A stretch of 39,989 nucleotides of DNA, taken from assembly GCA_002317355.1 (NCBI GenBank), contig DCJC01000010.1, positions 1 through 39,989 of the forward strand. The letters run 5' to 3'. Source of the stretch: Prevotellaceae bacterium UBA1710 (GTDB lineage: Bacteria > Bacteroidota > Bacteroidia > Bacteroidales > Bacteroidaceae). Position 1 is the stretch's first letter, and every line of letters starts with the position of its first letter. This document shows positions 7,750-16,167 of this stretch, one piece after another. Both the position numbers and the translations under genes were made by a program. Below the pieces are notes generated by a model, which saw only the letters and a list, made by a program, of their open reading frames with translations, did no database searches and was not told where the DNA came from.

Positions 7750-8261
7750 CACTATTCCTAATTGCGATATTTACCTTGATGGTTGGTTGTACTACATTCG
7801 ACTGCTCGATGTATAATGACGTGAGTGCTAACTATGCTTTTAAGAAATCACTCGAAGAGGGTGAAACGGAAGACAGTAAGGATGATGCATCGGTGATCTT
7901 GAAGGATAAGTACATTTCGGTTATAGCAGTACGCCCTCAGAAGGATTCTGATTCGATAATCAATAAATGGCCGAATCCTAAGACTCTGAGCATTCCTGTA
8001 GGTTTCGCGCAAGAGGAAGATGAACTCATCTTTCAACTTCAGGATTCCGAATATAAGGTTATTAAGGAAGATACTGTAAAGATAACCAAGACGAATGATC
8101 CTGTCTTTGAGAATGTAGATTGCTATCCTCGCTATAATCATCAGGTGCTTTCTGCTGTAACAACCAAAAATTTTATAGATTCTATCGTCATAAATAACAA
8201 ATCAATAGATAATGACCTTACGAAAGTTCACTTTTATCTCTATCTGCATCCTTCTGATTAG
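7737..8261 (+). CDS. DUF6452 family lipoprotein
   Basis: This 174-residue protein has a lipoprotein signal with Cys18 in LMVGC. The mature part holds a Cys-containing segment (ENVDCYPRYNHQVLS) followed by an IDSI and a HFYLYL strand, the pattern of the DUF6452 family. It should be a periplasmic or outer-membrane lipoprotein; no function is known. The start (GAGGAGGGG upstream) overlaps the glycosyltransferase gene by 13 bases. The next gene, DUF6048, begins 50 bases before this stop, matching the usual DUF6452-DUF6048 pairing in Bacteroidota and suggesting the two act together. Confidence 0.7.
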   Translation: MRKVALFLIAIFTLMVGCTTFDCSMYNDVSANYAFKKSLEEGETEDSKDDASVILKDKYISVIAVRPQKDSDSIINKWPNPKTLSIPVGFAQEEDELIFQLQDSEYKVIKEDTVKITKTNDPVFENVDCYPRYNHQVLSAVTTKNFIDSIVINNKSIDNDLTKVHFYLYLHPSD

Positions 8262-8889
8262 TATGATGTTCCCTTGTGGTTCCCATGCTCAGAAGAAGAT
8301 TGAGGTTGCAAAGGATACAACAGCCTTGTTTCAAGGTGCTGTAGTCGGAGCTGACTTGTTTGGTGCTGTTCAGAGACAGGTGAGTGACTATGGTCAGTAT
8401 GAGGCGTTTCTCCGATTGGATCTCAAAGGTAGATACTTCCCGGTTGTTGAGATTGGCAGGGGTGAAGGTAAACATGATACAGATCCCATCACAAGGATTT
8501 CTGCTGAGACGGCTGCACTTTATGGACGTATAGGATGTGATTTCAACGTGATGAAGAACAAGCATGATATCTATAAGTTGTTTGTTGGTGTCAGATATGG
8601 TTACACAAGTTTCGACTTGAAGCTCTCTCATCCAGGTGTGGAAGATAAAGACTGGGGAGGAACTGCGGAATACAATATCAACGAACCATGTAACGCTCAT
8701 TGGGTTGAAGGTGTGTTCGGAGTTGATGCGAAGGTTGTTGGACCGCTTCATCTTGGATGGACATTCAGATATCGTTGTCGAGTAGCCTCAAAGAGTCCTT
8801 CTGTAGGTGATGCTTGGTATATCCCTGGATATGGTAGAGCTGGAGGTTCTTGTTTGGGTGGCACATTCAACCTGAGTTTCGGCATTTAG
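8212..8889 (+). CDS. DUF6048 family outer-membrane-type protein
   Basis: This 225-residue protein has a cleavable signal peptide (hydrophobic core ISICILLISMMF, likely cut near SHAQ). The rest is made of alternating strands rich in Gly, Tyr and Phe, such as LFVGVRYGYTSFDLKL, LGWTFRYRCRV and a final GGTFNLSFGI, typical of a small outer-membrane beta-barrel. This agrees with DUF6048. The ATG at 8212 overlaps the previous gene by 50 bases, which is long, but it is the only start that keeps the whole signal peptide. Its lipoprotein neighbour probably works with it. The function is unknown. Confidence 0.7.
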   Translation: MTLRKFTFISICILLISMMFPCGSHAQKKIEVAKDTTALFQGAVVGADLFGAVQRQVSDYGQYEAFLRLDLKGRYFPVVEIGRGEGKHDTDPITRISAETAALYGRIGCDFNVMKNKHDIYKLFVGVRYGYTSFDLKLSHPGVEDKDWGGTAEYNINEPCNAHWVEGVFGVDAKVVGPLHLGWTFRYRCRVASKSPSVGDAWYIPGYGRAGGSCLGGTFNLSFGI

Positions 8890-8921
8890 TTCGTCTAAAT
8901 TGAAAACAGATAATTAGTCAG

Positions 8922-9935
8922 ATGAATAAAAGAAAAAAACTTGCACTTCCACTTCTTGTTCTTGCAGTCATTATTGCTGTAGGAGTGTTGATGAAACATA
9001 AGGATGAGCCTTATCAGCGTAATTCTGGTTTTATCTTCGGAACAAGTTATAATATTACATATCAGTCTGCTGCTGATCATAAGGCAGATATCGAGAAGGT
9101 GCTTGCCATGGTAGATGCCTCTCTGTCGCCTTTCAATGATACATCTGTAATCACTCATGTCAATAGGAATGAAGCCGTAGTTCTCGATAAGTACTTCCTT
9201 GATGTCTTCAACCTTGCTTCAAAGATTTGTAAAGATACTGAAGGTGCATTCGATATTACCGTTGCTCCATTGGTGAATGCGTGGGGATTTGGTTTCAAGA
9301 ATGGGATAAGTCCCGATGCCAAGTCTATTGACAGCCTCCGTCAGGTAGTCGGTTTCAATAAGGTTCGACTTGAGAACGAGAAGATTCTTAAACTTGATCC
9401 TCGTGTGATGCTCGATTGCTCGGCAATAGCTAAAGGCTATGGTGTAGATGTCGTAGCAAATCTTCTTCGCGATCTTGGCATTAAGAATTTCATGGTCGAG
9501 ATTGGCGGTGAGATTGTCACATCAGGCATTAATCCCGACAGACTTCCTTGGCGAATAGGTGTAACCAAGCCAACGGATGATTCCTTGAGTGTGAATAATG
9601 AGATACAGACCGTCATCAATGTGACTGATAAGGCAATGGCTACAAGTGGTAACTATCGTAACTTCTATTATAAGGGTGGCAGAAAATACGCTCACACCAT
9701 TAATCCTAAGACTGGTTATCCAGTTCAGCATAGCATCCTCTCTGCAACTGTCATTACAGATGATTGTGCTACAGCTGATGCCTACGCTACCTCATTCATG
9801 GTGCTTGGTATAGAAAAGGCGAAGCAGGTGCTTGACCGCCACCCAGAGATGATGGCATACTTCATTTATAGTGATGATAAAGGTCAGAATCAGGTTTGGT
9901 ACTCACCATCACTCAAGGATAAGATAGCACAGTAG
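8922..9935 (+). CDS. apbE: FAD:protein FMN transferase
   Basis: This 337-residue protein has the ApbE signatures: GTSYNITY near residue 40, DTEGAFDITVAPLVNAWGFG in the middle, the DCSAIAKGYGVD block, a GGEI loop, and the C-terminal ATSGNYRNFY, HTINPKTGYP and CATADAYAT segments that bind Mg and FAD. ApbE moves FMN from FAD to a Thr/Ser of target proteins such as the NqrB/NqrC and RnfD/RnfG subunits, acting outside the inner membrane. The N terminus is a transmembrane anchor (residues 8-23) and not a lipobox, so the protein is probably tethered to the inner membrane. It is in the plus-strand run; the Crp-type regulator begins four bases after the stop codon. Confidence 0.9.
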   Translation: MNKRKKLALPLLVLAVIIAVGVLMKHKDEPYQRNSGFIFGTSYNITYQSAADHKADIEKVLAMVDASLSPFNDTSVITHVNRNEAVVLDKYFLDVFNLASKICKDTEGAFDITVAPLVNAWGFGFKNGISPDAKSIDSLRQVVGFNKVRLENEKILKLDPRVMLDCSAIAKGYGVDVVANLLRDLGIKNFMVEIGGEIVTSGINPDRLPWRIGVTKPTDDSLSVNNEIQTVINVTDKAMATSGNYRNFYYKGGRKYAHTINPKTGYPVQHSILSATVITDDCATADAYATSFMVLGIEKAKQVLDRHPEMMAYFIYSDDKGQNQVWYSPSLKDKIAQ

Positions 9936-9938
9936 CCA

Positions 9939-10598
9939 ATGAACTATGATCTCCAATCTCTCTTGCAGTTGCCTTTGTTCCTCGGTATGGGGCGTAGCGA
10001 ACTTGCAGACATCGAAAAAGAAGTATCGATAAGTGGTACTCATGCTAAGCGTGGAACCATATTTGCCTCAGAGAATCAGGCTTGTACGGCATTGATAATC
10101 GTAGGCAAAGGTACGGTAACGGTTTCTACAATGAGTGATGACCGCTCTTATGAGATTGATGAACTGCTTGAAGCGCCATTACTCATCCAACCTGAGTACA
10201 TCTTTGGTATTCGTCAGCGATACACGGCAACATTCAAGGCGCAGACTTATTGTGAGGTGCTAAGGATTGAGAAACCGATGGTGCTGAGGCTTATGGAACT
10301 CTCCATGACATTCCGACTTAATCTGATGAATATCATCGCTACCCAAAGTCAGAGATACGCTGGCAGATTATGGCATCAGATGCATGAGGATATAGAGAGC
10401 AGAATCATAAGATTCATAAAAGACCGCTGCATATATCCTGCAGGACATAAGTTACTTCGTACGAAGATGACTGTTCTCGCAAAGGAATTAGGATGCTCCC
10501 GACTTGAAGTCTCCGAGGCTCTTCATCGCTTGGAGGAAAAAGAACTGCTGATAGTAAAGCGTACCATCATAGAGGTGCCGATGCTGCAGTTGCTGTAG
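9939..10598 (+). CDS. Crp/Fnr family transcription regulator
   Basis: This 219-residue protein has an N-terminal cyclic-nucleotide-binding-like beta-barrel (LFLGMGRSELADIEK to about residue 115), a long dimer helix, and a C-terminal winged helix-turn-helix near residues 165-205 (TKMTVLAKELGCSRLEVSEAL). The Cys pattern of an Fnr iron-sulfur cluster is absent, so an oxygen-sensing role is not supported by the sequence. It closes the plus-strand run and may control it or a redox response, but targets cannot be inferred. The start ATG is four bases after apbE stops. Confidence 0.85.
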   Translation: MNYDLQSLLQLPLFLGMGRSELADIEKEVSISGTHAKRGTIFASENQACTALIIVGKGTVTVSTMSDDRSYEIDELLEAPLLIQPEYIFGIRQRYTATFKAQTYCEVLRIEKPMVLRLMELSMTFRLNLMNIIATQSQRYAGRLWHQMHEDIESRIIRFIKDRCIYPAGHKLLRTKMTVLAKELGCSRLEVSEALHRLEEKELLIVKRTIIEVPMLQLL

Positions 10599-10640
10599 CC
10601 CTATGAGGCTTGGAAAACTCGAAACTTCGGGAATTCGAAA

Positions 10641-10677
10641 AATAGTAAATAGTAAAATCGTCAAAATAGTAAATAAT
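10641..10677. repeat. 7-bp-period repeat before the M3 peptidase gene
   Basis: Units of AATAGTA occur at least three times, interrupted by AAATCGTCAA, directly ahead of the ATG at 10679. The array lies in the leader and replaces any recognisable -7 element there. Confidence 0.55.
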
Positions 10678-10678
10678 C

Positions 10679-12748
10679 ATGGTAAACCCATTTTTTGAAA
10701 AATATACCACACCACATCAGACTCCACCTTTCAATCTCATAAAGATGGAGCACTACGAGGAAGCTTTCATGGAAGGTATTCGTCGTGATGATGAGCATAT
10801 CGATAAGCTCATCAATAATCCTGAGACACCTACATTCGACAATACAATCATTGATACAGAGGATAATGATGGCTACTATGATCTTCTCGACAATGTCTCA
10901 ACCGTCTTCTTCAATCTCCTTTCAGCAGAGACCAACGATGAGATGGACGAACTTGCCCAGAAACTCCAGCCAATCCTCACTCAGCATGCTAATGATGTAC
11001 GTTTGAACAAGCGTCTCTTTGAACGTATCAAGGTTGTATATGATCTCTACAACAATCCTGTAGAGGGTGCACCTGCTCCTCGTCCTCTCTCTGCAGAAGA
11101 GCAGATGCTTCTCGAGAAGAGTTACGATGGCTTTGTTCGTTCTGGTGCTCTTCTTGATGAGGCTGGTAAGGAAAAGCTTCGTGCTATTAGCGAAGAGGCA
11201 AGCATGCTCGGACTTCAGTTCTCTCAGAATCTCCTCAAGGAAAAGAAGGCATTCAAGCTTCATATTACTGATGAGGCTGATCTGGCCGGACTTCCTGACA
11301 CTCAGATTCAGGCTGCTGCTCTTGCTGCTAAGGAAAACGAACTTGAAGGATGGGTGTTCACACTCGACTTCCCAAGCTATTCACCTTTCATGCAGTATTC
11401 TGAGAAGCGTGAACTGCGTGAGAAGATGTTCATGGCATATAATACTATCTGTACGCATGACAATGAACTGAACAACATCGAGATCTGTAAACGACTCATC
11501 AACCTCCGTCGTGAACTTGCTCAGCTCCTTGGCTATGATACCTATGCTGACTATGTCTTGAAGCATCGTATGGCAGCTAATGTCCAGAATGTATATAACC
11601 TCCTTGACCAATTAGTTGAGGCATATAAGCCAACAGCCCTTGAGGAAAAGGAAGAACTTCGAAACATGGCTAAGCAGGCAATGGGTGAAGACTTCAAACT
11701 TGAACCTTGGGATGCTGCATTCTATTCACATAAGCTTCAGTTGGAGAAGTATAATGTAGATTCTGAAATGGTTCGTCCTTACCTTGAACTCAAGAACGTT
11801 ATCAAGGGTGTCTTCGGACTCGCTACTCGTCTCTACGGCATCACATTCAAGGAGAATAAGGATATTCCTGTATATCATCCTGATGTCAAGGCGTATGAGG
11901 TGTTCGATAAGGATGGTTCTTATCTTGCAGTTCTCTTTGCTGACTTCCATCCTCGTAAGGGAAAGCAGGGTGGTGCTTGGATGACCGAGTTCCAGGGACA
12001 ATGGATTGATATCAAGGGTGAGAATGTGCGTCCACATGTCAGTGTGGTTATGAATCTCACAAAACCAACCGATGAGAAGCCTGCACTTCTTACACTTGGT
12101 GAGGTAGAGACCTTCCTTCATGAGTTCGGTCATTCGCTTCATGGTATGTTCGCCAATACTCGTTTCTCAAGTCTCTCAGGAACAAATGTTTGGTGGGATT
12201 TCGTAGAGCTTCCTTCGCAGTTCATGGAGAACTACTCTCTTGAGCGCGAGTTCCTCAACACATTCGCATTCCACTACCAGACAGGTGAACCTATGCCAGA
12301 CGAACTGATTCAAAGATTGATTGATTCGCGTAACTTCGGAGTTGCATCGGGTTGCTTGCGTCAGGTCAGCTTCGGACTCCTCGATATGGCATACTACACC
12401 AAGAGTGAGGCATTCGATGAGGATCTCCTTAAGTTCGAGAAGAAGGCTTGGGAAAAGGCAATAATCGGTAAGCAGCTTGAGAATACATGTATGACCGTTC
12501 AGTTCTCTCATATCATGGCAGGCGGTTATGCTGCTGGTTATTACAGCTATAAGTGGGCAGAGGTTCTCGATGCTGATGCCTTTGCTGTATTCAAGCGTGA
12601 GGGAATCTTCAATCAGGAGACAGCACAGCGTTTCCGCGACTGCGTTCTCTCTAAGGGAGGTACAGAGCATCCAATGACTCTCTATAAGCGTTTCCGTGGA
12701 GGTGAGCCTACTATTGATGCCCTCCTTGAGCGTAATGGAATAAAGTAA
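10679..12748 (+). CDS. dcp: M3 family metallopeptidase (peptidyl-dipeptidase Dcp type)
   Basis: This 689-residue protein has the gluzincin motif HEFGHSLHGMF, with the catalytic HExxH beginning at about residue 481 and the third zinc ligand Glu in WWDFVELPSQFMENY some 28 residues later. Length and start (MVNPFFEKYTTPHQTPPF) fit the Dcp/oligopeptidase A branch of M3. These enzymes cut short peptides, Dcp removing C-terminal dipeptides. No signal peptide is seen at this start, so it is probably cytoplasmic, although some relatives are exported. It is the first of four closely spaced plus-strand genes. The Dcp rather than OpdA call rests on length and N-terminal pattern and is not certain. Confidence 0.85.
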   Translation: MVNPFFEKYTTPHQTPPFNLIKMEHYEEAFMEGIRRDDEHIDKLINNPETPTFDNTIIDTEDNDGYYDLLDNVSTVFFNLLSAETNDEMDELAQKLQPILTQHANDVRLNKRLFERIKVVYDLYNNPVEGAPAPRPLSAEEQMLLEKSYDGFVRSGALLDEAGKEKLRAISEEASMLGLQFSQNLLKEKKAFKLHITDEADLAGLPDTQIQAAALAAKENELEGWVFTLDFPSYSPFMQYSEKRELREKMFMAYNTICTHDNELNNIEICKRLINLRRELAQLLGYDTYADYVLKHRMAANVQNVYNLLDQLVEAYKPTALEEKEELRNMAKQAMGEDFKLEPWDAAFYSHKLQLEKYNVDSEMVRPYLELKNVIKGVFGLATRLYGITFKENKDIPVYHPDVKAYEVFDKDGSYLAVLFADFHPRKGKQGGAWMTEFQGQWIDIKGENVRPHVSVVMNLTKPTDEKPALLTLGEVETFLHEFGHSLHGMFANTRFSSLSGTNVWWDFVELPSQFMENYSLEREFLNTFAFHYQTGEPMPDELIQRLIDSRNFGVASGCLRQVSFGLLDMAYYTKSEAFDEDLLKFEKKAWEKAIIGKQLENTCMTVQFSHIMAGGYAAGYYSYKWAEVLDADAFAVFKREGIFNQETAQRFRDCVLSKGGTEHPMTLYKRFRGGEPTIDALLERNGIK

Positions 12749-12777
12749 ATAACAAAAAGACTAAACGATAATTGACT

Positions 12778-13203
12778 ATGGACAAACAGCAGATTCTTGA
12801 TAGCAGATACATGCGTATGGCTGCTATATGGGCAGAGAATAGTTACTGCCAGCGTCGTCAGGTTGGTGCACTTGTTGTTAAGGACAATCGCATTATTAGT
12901 GATGGTTACAACGGCACACCGAGCGGCTTTGAGAATGTATGTGAGAATGACTCCAATGTGACATATCCTTACGTGCTTCATGCTGAGGCAAATGCTATTA
13001 CGAAGCTTGCCCGTAGTCATAACAATAGTGACAAGTCCACTCTCTATGTCACGGATTCTCCTTGTATCGAGTGTGCAAAACTCATTATTCAGGCTGGCAT
13101 CAAGCGTGTGGTATATGGTCGTGACTATCGTCTTACCGACGGTCTTGACCTCCTTCGCAAGGCTGGTATTGAAGTCGTAAAAAATGAAGTAAATGAAAAA
13201 TAG
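12778..13203 (+). CDS. dCMP deaminase family protein
   Basis: The 141-residue protein has the zinc-deaminase signature: His68-Ala-Glu70 (HAEAN) and Cys96/Cys99 (PCIECAK), the metal ligands and proton-shuttle Glu. Early features (NSYCQRRQVGALVVKDNRII and the NGTPSGFENVC loop) match dCMP deaminases rather than cytidine or guanine deaminases. The enzyme turns dCMP into dUMP for thymidylate synthesis. A TTG two codons upstream is possible, but the ATG at 12778 is preferred. It follows the M3 peptidase gene by 29 bases and overlaps the S41 protease gene by 11. Confidence 0.87.
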   Translation: MDKQQILDSRYMRMAAIWAENSYCQRRQVGALVVKDNRIISDGYNGTPSGFENVCENDSNVTYPYVLHAEANAITKLARSHNNSDKSTLYVTDSPCIECAKLIIQAGIKRVVYGRDYRLTDGLDLLRKAGIEVVKNEVNEK

Positions 13204-14782
13204 GTACATGCCTCTGCTGATGGCTATATGTGTAGTCATCGGTATTGTGATTGGCACTTTCTATGCCAACCATTTCTCTGGAAACAGATTGAATATCATT
13301 AATTCGGGCAGTAATCGTCTGAATAACCTCTTGCATATCATTGACGACCAGTATGTTGATACTGTCAATATCAATGATCTTGTTGAGAAGGCTATTCCTC
13401 AGATTCTTTCTGAACTCGATCCTCATTCTGTCTATATCTCAGCAAAGGATGCACAGACTGCTGCAGATGACCTCAAAGGCTCATTCTATGGCGTTGGTAT
13501 CGAATTCGTTATTCGTGAAGATACTATCCATGTGCAGAATGTCATATCTAACGGTCCTGCTGAACGTGCAGGTCTTCTTGCTGGCGATAAGATCGTTACT
13601 GTCAATGGTGAGAAATTCGTTGGCAAGGAAGTTACATCCGAAGAAGCTCAGCATCGTCTGAAAGGCGAGAAGGGTACAAAGGTTAAGATTGGTGTTGTTC
13701 GCTATGGCAGCAGCAAGGTGCTTGAATATACTGTTACCCGCGATGAAATCAAGACGAAGAGTATCTCTGCTTCGTATATGATTGATGATAAGACTGGTTA
13801 TATCAAGGTGAAGAACTTTGGTGAGACTACTTATGCTGAGTTCCTTGTAGAACTTGCCACTCTCTCACAGGAAGGCTTCAAGAATCTTATTGTCGATCTT
13901 CGTGACAATACCGGTGGCTACCTTGAGTCTGCTGTACAGATGGCAAATGAGTTCCTTCCTTCAAATAGTCTTATTGTCTATACTGAAGGCCGTAAGTCTG
14001 CTCGTCGTGACTATAAGTCGGATGGTCGTGGTGCATATCAGAAGATGCCTCTCGTTGTACTCATCAATGAAAACTCAGCATCTGCATCCGAGATCTTTGC
14101 TGGTGCAATGCAAGATAACGATCGTGCAAAGATTGTTGGTGTCCGTTCATTCGGTAAGGGACTTGTTCAGCAGCAGATGGCATTCAATGATGGTAGTATG
14201 ATTCGCCTCACCATAGCACGCTACTATACGCCTTCTGGTCGTTGCATTCAGAAGCCATACGTAGCAGGCGAGGGCGATAGCTATAGTCAGGATATCGTGT
14301 CACGCTATAAGAATGGTGAGTTCTTCTCACAGGATTCAATTAAGCATACAGGACCTAAGTTCCATACCAAGGGAGGTCGTGTTGTTTATGGTGGCGGTGG
14401 TATCACTCCTGATATCTTCGTAGCAGAAGATACAACAAACATCACAAGCTATTACACTCAGGCTGCAGCAAGTGGACTCATGCTTCAGTTCGCCTTCACT
14501 TATACAGATGACAATCGCCTTAAGTTGAATAATTTCAAGGAGATGCAGGAACTTGCTGATTATCTTGTGAAGCAGAATACTGTAGAAAAGTTTGCTGACT
14601 ATGCCAACTCGCATGGTTTGCAGCGCAGAAATCTGATGATTAAGAAGTCACACAGTCTCCTTGAGCGTTATCTCAACGGCCGCATAATCTATGGAATGCT
14701 CAATGATAGGGCATTGTATCAATATCTCAATCAGAAAGATCCTGTGATAGATGCGGCACTTGACGTGTTCAAAAAGAAATAA
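13193..14782 (+). CDS. S41 family C-terminal processing protease
   Basis: The 529-residue protein has an N-terminal membrane anchor or signal (residues 6-25), a PDZ domain (about 85-170, with GIEFVIRED and GPAERAGLLAGDKIVTVNG), and an S41 catalytic domain. The catalytic Ser is probably Ser297 in ENSASASEIFAG and the general base Lys322 in FGKG; the spacing of 25 residues equals that of E. coli Tsp. These CtpA/Prc-like proteases act in the periplasm and trim or degrade proteins from their C termini. The C-terminal 130 residues extend beyond the catalytic core, as in Bacteroidota members. The ATG overlaps the deaminase gene, and the stop is followed directly by the next ATG. Confidence 0.88.
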   Translation: MKNRYMPLLMAICVVIGIVIGTFYANHFSGNRLNIINSGSNRLNNLLHIIDDQYVDTVNINDLVEKAIPQILSELDPHSVYISAKDAQTAADDLKGSFYGVGIEFVIREDTIHVQNVISNGPAERAGLLAGDKIVTVNGEKFVGKEVTSEEAQHRLKGEKGTKVKIGVVRYGSSKVLEYTVTRDEIKTKSISASYMIDDKTGYIKVKNFGETTYAEFLVELATLSQEGFKNLIVDLRDNTGGYLESAVQMANEFLPSNSLIVYTEGRKSARRDYKSDGRGAYQKMPLVVLINENSASASEIFAGAMQDNDRAKIVGVRSFGKGLVQQQMAFNDGSMIRLTIARYYTPSGRCIQKPYVAGEGDSYSQDIVSRYKNGEFFSQDSIKHTGPKFHTKGGRVVYGGGGITPDIFVAEDTTNITSYYTQAAASGLMLQFAFTYTDDNRLKLNNFKEMQELADYLVKQNTVEKFADYANSHGLQRRNLMIKKSHSLLERYLNGRIIYGMLNDRALYQYLNQKDPVIDAALDVFKKK

Positions 14783-15325
14783 ATGAACAAGAACGAATTA
14801 CGTAAATATATTCGTGAACAGAAACGGCATTTCACCCAGCAACAGTTGGGTGAGATGTCGTTTCGTATTATGACTGATTTAATGTCGCATCCTCGTGTAC
14901 AGGAAGCAGACACAATCCTTATGTATCACTCCCTCCCTGATGAAGTAGATACCCACTCTACCCTCGATCAACTCCTTGCAATGGGAAAGAAAGTGCTACT
15001 TCCCAAGGTGATAAGTGATACCGAGATGACAATACATGAATACACAGGTCCAGACTCACTCGTTCCAAGTGAGCCTTATGGAATCCTTGAGCCTGACACC
15101 CCCGAATTATCAATTGTCAATTGTCAATTATCAATTCCCTTGGTAGTTGTTCCAGGCATGGCATTTGATTCTAAAATGCATCGCCTTGGTCGAGGAAAAG
15201 GCTATTACGACCGTTTCCTTTCGCGCGTACCTAATATATATAAGATAGGAGTGTGTTTCCCATTCCAATTTGTCGACGAGGTCCCTTCAGAACCTACTGA
15301 TATACTGATGGATGATATAATATAA
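14783..15325 (+). CDS. 5-formyltetrahydrofolate cyclo-ligase
   Basis: This 180-residue protein has the family motif LGRGKGYYDRF near residues 134-144 and the N-terminal KNELRKYIREQKR helix. It makes 5,10-methenyl-THF from 5-formyl-THF with ATP in the cytoplasm. Residues of the form LSIVNCQLSI, just before the PLVVVPGMAFD strand, are encoded by four 7-bp repeats (15107-15134) and seem to be an in-frame insertion in a surface loop. The stop codon TAA (15323-15325) overlaps the left end of a palindromic element, so the last residues may have been altered. The start directly follows the protease stop codon. Confidence 0.87.
   Translation: MNKNELRKYIREQKRHFTQQQLGEMSFRIMTDLMSHPRVQEADTILMYHSLPDEVDTHSTLDQLLAMGKKVLLPKVISDTEMTIHEYTGPDSLVPSEPYGILEPDTPELSIVNCQLSIPLVVVPGMAFDSKMHRLGRGKGYYDRFLSRVPNIYKIGVCFPFQFVDEVPSEPTDILMDDII
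15107..15136. repeat. 7-bp tandem repeat inside the cyclo-ligase gene
   Basis: The units TTATCAA, TTGTCAA, TTGTCAA, TTATCAA and a partial TTC lie in frame within the coding region and encode LSIVNCQLSI-like residues. Confidence 0.7.
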
Positions 15326-15543
15326 CGTGAGTTCGACGAATTTCTAATCATCAATGTGAATGTGCACCTTTGGTGCTTGAACTGACAATAATTACCAATC
15401 TTCACAATCTTTACAATCTTTAATTTGTGAAATTTTATCTCTTTATCCCAATATTTATTGGAAAAAGATTGGTAAGATTGGTAATTATCGTCAGTTAAAA
15501 GCAGCTTGCTGCCAACAGATTTAATTCATCGAATTCACGTTAA
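15322..15543. repeat. Palindromic MITE-like element, short form
   Basis: The ends are inverted repeats: AACGTGAGTTCGACGAATT at the left and AATTCATCGAATTCACGTT at the right. Inside is a second inverted pair of about 22 bp (ACTGACAATAATTACCAATC near 15381, partner at 15474-15495, one mismatch), plus the small hairpin GCACC-TTT-GGTGC at 15364-15376. The element holds no gene. The segment 15364-15420 recurs at 34111-34166. It starts on the stop codon of the cyclo-ligase gene. Confidence 0.75.
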
Positions 15544-15544
15544 T

Positions 15545-15576
15545 ATATGATATAAAGTGATATATCATATTTTTTC
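15545..15576 (+). terminator. Terminator-like hairpin behind the palindromic element
   Basis: ATATGATATA at 15545-15554 pairs with TATATCATAT at 15561-15570 and is followed by a T-run. It is a candidate end for the dcp-to-cyclo-ligase transcript. Confidence 0.6.
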
Positions 15577-15653
15577 CCCTGCCCACGAAAAAACTGTTGC
15601 GTCCATATATGTGTTTTTTAAAAACACACATTACTTACCGACCAAAACGAACC

Positions 15654-15944
15654 TCAAACCAACTTAATCTCTCTTATCATCTGCCCACCAACAGCATTAT
15701 TCAGCTTGCGAACCAACTCCTCTTTCATCATGCTCACCTCAGACCTAAGTGCTGGATTCTCAAGATGAACGAAGAGTGTTTGGTTCTTGATATATTTCTC
15801 AGTGGTATATTTTGCCACAACCTCACCAGCTACAGACTCCCACGCCTCAAGCAGGCGCCTCTGCATAAGAGGTGTCTCCAAACCATTTTGGCGTATTATC
15901 ACGCGCATCAGGTCACTTACTTTTAATGGATGTTGACGAAACAT
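15654..15944 (-). CDS. DUF721 (DciA-like) protein
   Basis: From the ATG at 15944 the product is 96 residues (MFRQHPLKVSDLM...), the usual short form of DUF721 proteins, with the core RLLEAWESVAGEVVAKYT followed by LFVHLENPALRSEV. DciA, the founding functional member, helps load the replicative helicase DnaB in bacteria lacking DnaC; whether this short protein does so is inference. A longer frame from 16019 adds 25 residues, but that stretch is encoded by a GC-rich palindromic repeat and is unlikely to be translated. Its place behind recF, in the same direction, is usual in Bacteroidota and supports a DNA-replication or repair link. Confidence 0.8.
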   Translation of the reverse strand: MFRQHPLKVSDLMRVIIRQNGLETPLMQRRLLEAWESVAGEVVAKYTTEKYIKNQTLFVHLENPALRSEVSMMKEELVRKLNNAVGGQMIREIKLV

Positions 15945-15957
15945 AAATGGTATTGAT

Positions 15958-15990
15958 AGCCCCACCCTTGCCCTCCCGAGGGAGGGGAAG
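15958..15990. repeat. GC-rich REP-like palindrome (single arm)
   Basis: A C-rich stretch followed by the hairpin CCCTCCCGAGGGAGGGG, of the same type as the repeats at 3.2 and 17.3 kb. It lies between recF and DUF721. Confidence 0.55.
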
Positions 15991-16090
15991 CTCACGCACG
16001 GAAAACGATCTTGTTCCATTGTCCGGTTTTTGTGGGAAAAGGACTTTGGGGAATTATGCCTTGCGCAGCTTGATGAGCTTGCTAATAACT

Positions 16091-16167
16091 ATGAATTATG
16101 AACTATGAACTGTGAACTATGAACTATGAACCATGAACTATGAACTATGAATTATGAACTGTGAATG
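16091..16167. repeat. Eleven-unit 7-bp tandem repeat (ATGAACT type)
   Basis: Eleven consecutive heptamers, ATGAACT with single-base variants (ATGAATT, GTGAACT, ATGAACC, GTGAATG), fill the space between recF and DUF721 and run into the last codons of recF, including its stop codon at 16152-16154. Confidence 0.85.

Noticed and set aside
15945..16019. N-terminal extension of the DUF721 protein
   Set aside because: It is encoded by a GC-rich palindromic repeat; the family starts at the internal MFRQHPLK.
16091..16167. Regular array that could suggest a CRISPR
   Set aside because: The units are 7 bp with no spacers and no cas genes; it is a simple tandem repeat.
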